From contig JAATFS010000476.1 in assembly GCA_015655035.1 (NCBI GenBank), positions 1-7,868 on the forward strand: a stretch of 7,868 nt of DNA, read 5' to 3'. The notes beneath the pieces are model-generated. The model saw only the letters and a list, made by a program, of their open reading frames with translations. It searched no databases and was not told where the DNA came from. A program made the translations under genes and the position numbers. This stretch comes from Lysobacterales bacterium. GTDB lineage: Bacteria; Pseudomonadota; Gammaproteobacteria; Xanthomonadales; Xanthomonadaceae. Below are positions 6,043 through 7,868 of this stretch, one piece after another. Each line of letters begins with the position of its first letter. The stretch's first letter is position 1.

Positions 6043-6924
6043 TCATGCGGCCTGGGACAACGACGCCTGCAGCCGGATCAACACGCGCTCGTGCGACAGC
6101 AGGCTCAGGCTGCCGTCGGCTTCCTCGCAGAACGCGGTGAGGCTTTCCACCCAGTCGCCGGTGTTGGCGTACACCAGGCCTTCGCGCTGGCACAGTGCGG
6201 CGCGATGGATATGCCCGCAGACGATGCCGTCCAGGCCCCGCCGGCGAACATCCGCCAGGCCGGCGCCGACGAAGCGTTCGACATAGTGCTCGGCCGCGCT
6301 GCTGCGACGCTTGAGGTATTCGGCCAGCGACCAGTAGCGCAGGCCCAGGCGCCGACGCAGCCGGTTGGTCAGGCGATTGCCGGTGAGTATCCGGTAATAC
6401 AGCCAGTCGCCCACCGCGTACTGCGCGGCCCGGGCGAAGCGGCGCATGCCCGCGCCGGCCGGGACGCCGCTCGCACCCGGATCGGCAGTCCCCGCTGCGG
6501 TGGCCGGCACCGGCAGCGACCAGCGCGTGATCGCGTCGTAGTCGTCGCCGTGCGTTACCAGCAACCGGCGGCCATCGAGCAAGGTGTGGATGCTGCGCCG
6601 GCGCACCTGCATCGCCGGCATCGCCAACCCGCAGAAGCGCCGTATCGCGCGATCATGATTGCCCGGCACGTAGATGATCTCGGTGCCACGGCGCGCATGC
6701 GCGTGCAAGGCCTCGACCACCCGCTGATGTGCGGCGTCCCAGACCGCGCGTCGCTGCGACATCCACCACAGGTCGACGATGTCGCCCACCAGATAGAGCG
6801 TGCGGCAGCGTTGGCGTTCCAGGAAATCGGCGATCTCCGCAGCATGGCAATGACGCGAGCCCAGGTGCAGATCGGAGATGAACAGTGCGCGCTTGTTCGG
6901 ATCGGGCAGCGTATGAAGGCTCAT
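6043..6924 (-). CDS. LpxH-like calcineurin-fold metallophosphoesterase (UDP-2,3-diacylglucosamine diphosphatase family)
   Basis: This 293-residue phosphoesterase has the full set of dimetal ligand motifs: DLH (18-20), GDIVD (47-51), GNHD (88-91), THGDD (124-128) and GHIH (237-240). A NTGDWVES motif (254-261) is typical of the COG2908 LpxH/YbbF group. Known LpxH removes UMP from UDP-2,3-diacylglucosamine to give lipid X in lipid A synthesis. This protein is longer than the roughly 240-residue classical LpxH and resembles the LpxH2-like branch, whose exact substrate is often unproven, so no gene symbol is given. A Pro/Ala/Gly-rich stretch at 138-160 interrupts the usual HGD-to-GDWLY spacing. 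The ATG at 6924 has AGGGAG eight bases upstream. No signal peptide is seen, which fits a cytoplasmic or membrane-peripheral enzyme. It shares the strand of the exporter operon but is 98 bases away, so co-transcription is uncertain. Confidence 0.85.
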   Translation of the reverse strand: MSLHTLPDPNKRALFISDLHLGSRHCHAAEIADFLERQRCRTLYLVGDIVDLWWMSQRRAVWDAAHQRVVEALHAHARRGTEIIYVPGNHDRAIRRFCGLAMPAMQVRRRSIHTLLDGRRLLVTHGDDYDAITRWSLPVPATAAGTADPGASGVPAGAGMRRFARAAQYAVGDWLYYRILTGNRLTNRLRRRLGLRYWSLAEYLKRRSSAAEHYVERFVGAGLADVRRRGLDGIVCGHIHRAALCQREGLVYANTGDWVESLTAFCEEADGSLSLLSHERVLIRLQASLSQAA

Positions 6925-6932
6925 GCCGGTAG

Positions 6933-6938
6933 CTCCCT
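6933..6938 (-). promoter_or_regulatory. Ribosome binding site of the phosphoesterase
   Basis: AGGGAG on the minus strand lies eight bases upstream of the ATG at 6924. It supports that start over longer overlapping frames reaching to 7177, which are in a different frame and lack family motifs. Confidence 0.6.
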
Positions 6939-7144
6939 GGGTCGTTACAGCGGGGGAATCGTTGCAGCGGCGGGGCGAATTCGACTGCCAGGCAGGCGTC
7001 GCACCCGCTCGACCCGCAGATTCTCGCGCGACGCTGCGACATCGTCATGGCAAAACGGCGACAATCGCGTGACTGCGGGCACCCCAACGAATTTACCCGG
7101 CCAGCCCTATTCACAGGCAAAATGCAGCCTGCCCCGGGGCCGTG

Positions 7145-7150
7145 TATCAT
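7145..7150 (+). promoter_or_regulatory. Candidate -10 box of metK
   Basis: TATCAT matches five of six bases of the -10 consensus and is preceded by TG. At the right distance upstream there is only a poor -35 match (ATGCAG at 7122-7127). If used, transcription would start near 7157 and leave a leader of about 35 bases, too short for a known SAM-sensing riboswitch. Confidence 0.35.
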
Positions 7151-7175
7151 GCGCGCCCATCTTTTCATCCGAATC

Positions 7176-7181
7176 AAAGGA
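7176..7181 (+). promoter_or_regulatory. Ribosome binding site of metK
   Basis: AAAGGA ends ten bases before the ATG at 7192, slightly longer than the usual spacing. Together with the conserved N terminus of the protein it fixes the metK start. Confidence 0.6.
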
Positions 7182-7191
7182 TATAAGCCTG

Positions 7192-7868
<677 letters not shown>

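Larger units (their letters stand above)
6925..7191. other. Divergent spacer between the phosphoesterase and metK
   Basis: This 267-base stretch separates two genes read outward and must hold promoters for both. Apart from the weak metK -10 box and two ribosome binding sites listed separately, only short palindromes are seen: CTGCCAGGCAG at 6985-6995 and GCCCCGGGGC at 7131-7140. No RNA gene or convincing protein gene is visible. Confidence 0.5.

Noticed and set aside
6985..6995. CTGCCAGGCAG inverted repeat as a regulator site
   Set aside because: A single short palindrome with a 1-base centre is likely by chance; it does not match a LexA-type box.
7131..7140. GCCCCGGGGC palindrome as an operator
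   Set aside because: It is short and simple in very G+C-rich DNA, and nothing else supports a binding site.
6653..7177. Minus-strand frame across the spacer into the phosphoesterase
   Set aside because: It reads the phosphoesterase in the wrong frame, and its upstream part has no recognisable features.
7060..7191. SAM or SAH riboswitch upstream of metK
   Set aside because: No multi-stem structure or conserved core could be made out by eye, and the probable leader is too short.

Overview
The window looks like chromosomal DNA of a Xanthomonadaceae gammaproteobacterium, most likely Xanthomonas or a close relative. This rests on the high G+C content, the strong G/C third-position bias, the form of MetK and the Xanthomonas-like hairpin plus CTTGAT-repeat spacer at the left edge. 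The assignment is made by eye, without a database search. No tRNA, rRNA, CRISPR array, insertion sequence or integrase was seen.

Layout, left to right. Positions 1-178 hold no convincing gene, only a short hairpin, a small tandem repeat and an A-rich stretch that may act as a weak terminator for the minus-strand operon. Positions 179-5944 are one tightly packed minus-strand operon. In order of transcription it encodes a TolC-type outer-membrane channel (5944-4547), an HlyD/YbhG-type periplasmic adaptor (4554-3520), two ABC-2 type permeases (3535-2378 and 2381-1251) and a YdjM/DUF457-type membrane metal-dependent hydrolase (1246-179). Neighbouring genes overlap by 8, 16 and 4 bases, and the last pair is separated by 4 bases, so translational coupling is likely throughout. 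A separate minus-strand gene at 6924-6043 encodes an LpxH-like calcineurin-fold metallophosphoesterase. A 267-base divergent spacer separates it from metK (7192 onward, plus strand), which runs off the right edge.

How the genes may work together. The channel, adaptor and two half-size permeases together form a tripartite exporter spanning both membranes, similar in build to the E. coli YbhGFSR and YhiI-RbbA-YhhJ systems. No ATP-binding protein is encoded in the operon or elsewhere in the window, so the energising subunit must lie elsewhere or be shared. The membrane hydrolase at the operon's 3' end is probably co-expressed with the exporter, but its substrate is unknown. The phosphoesterase suggests lipid A or another envelope nucleotide-lipid function. 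metK makes S-adenosylmethionine and is an unrelated housekeeping gene.

Most of the window is ordinary. The points most worth a second look are the ATPase-less exporter operon with its attached membrane hydrolase, and the low-complexity insertion inside the phosphoesterase.
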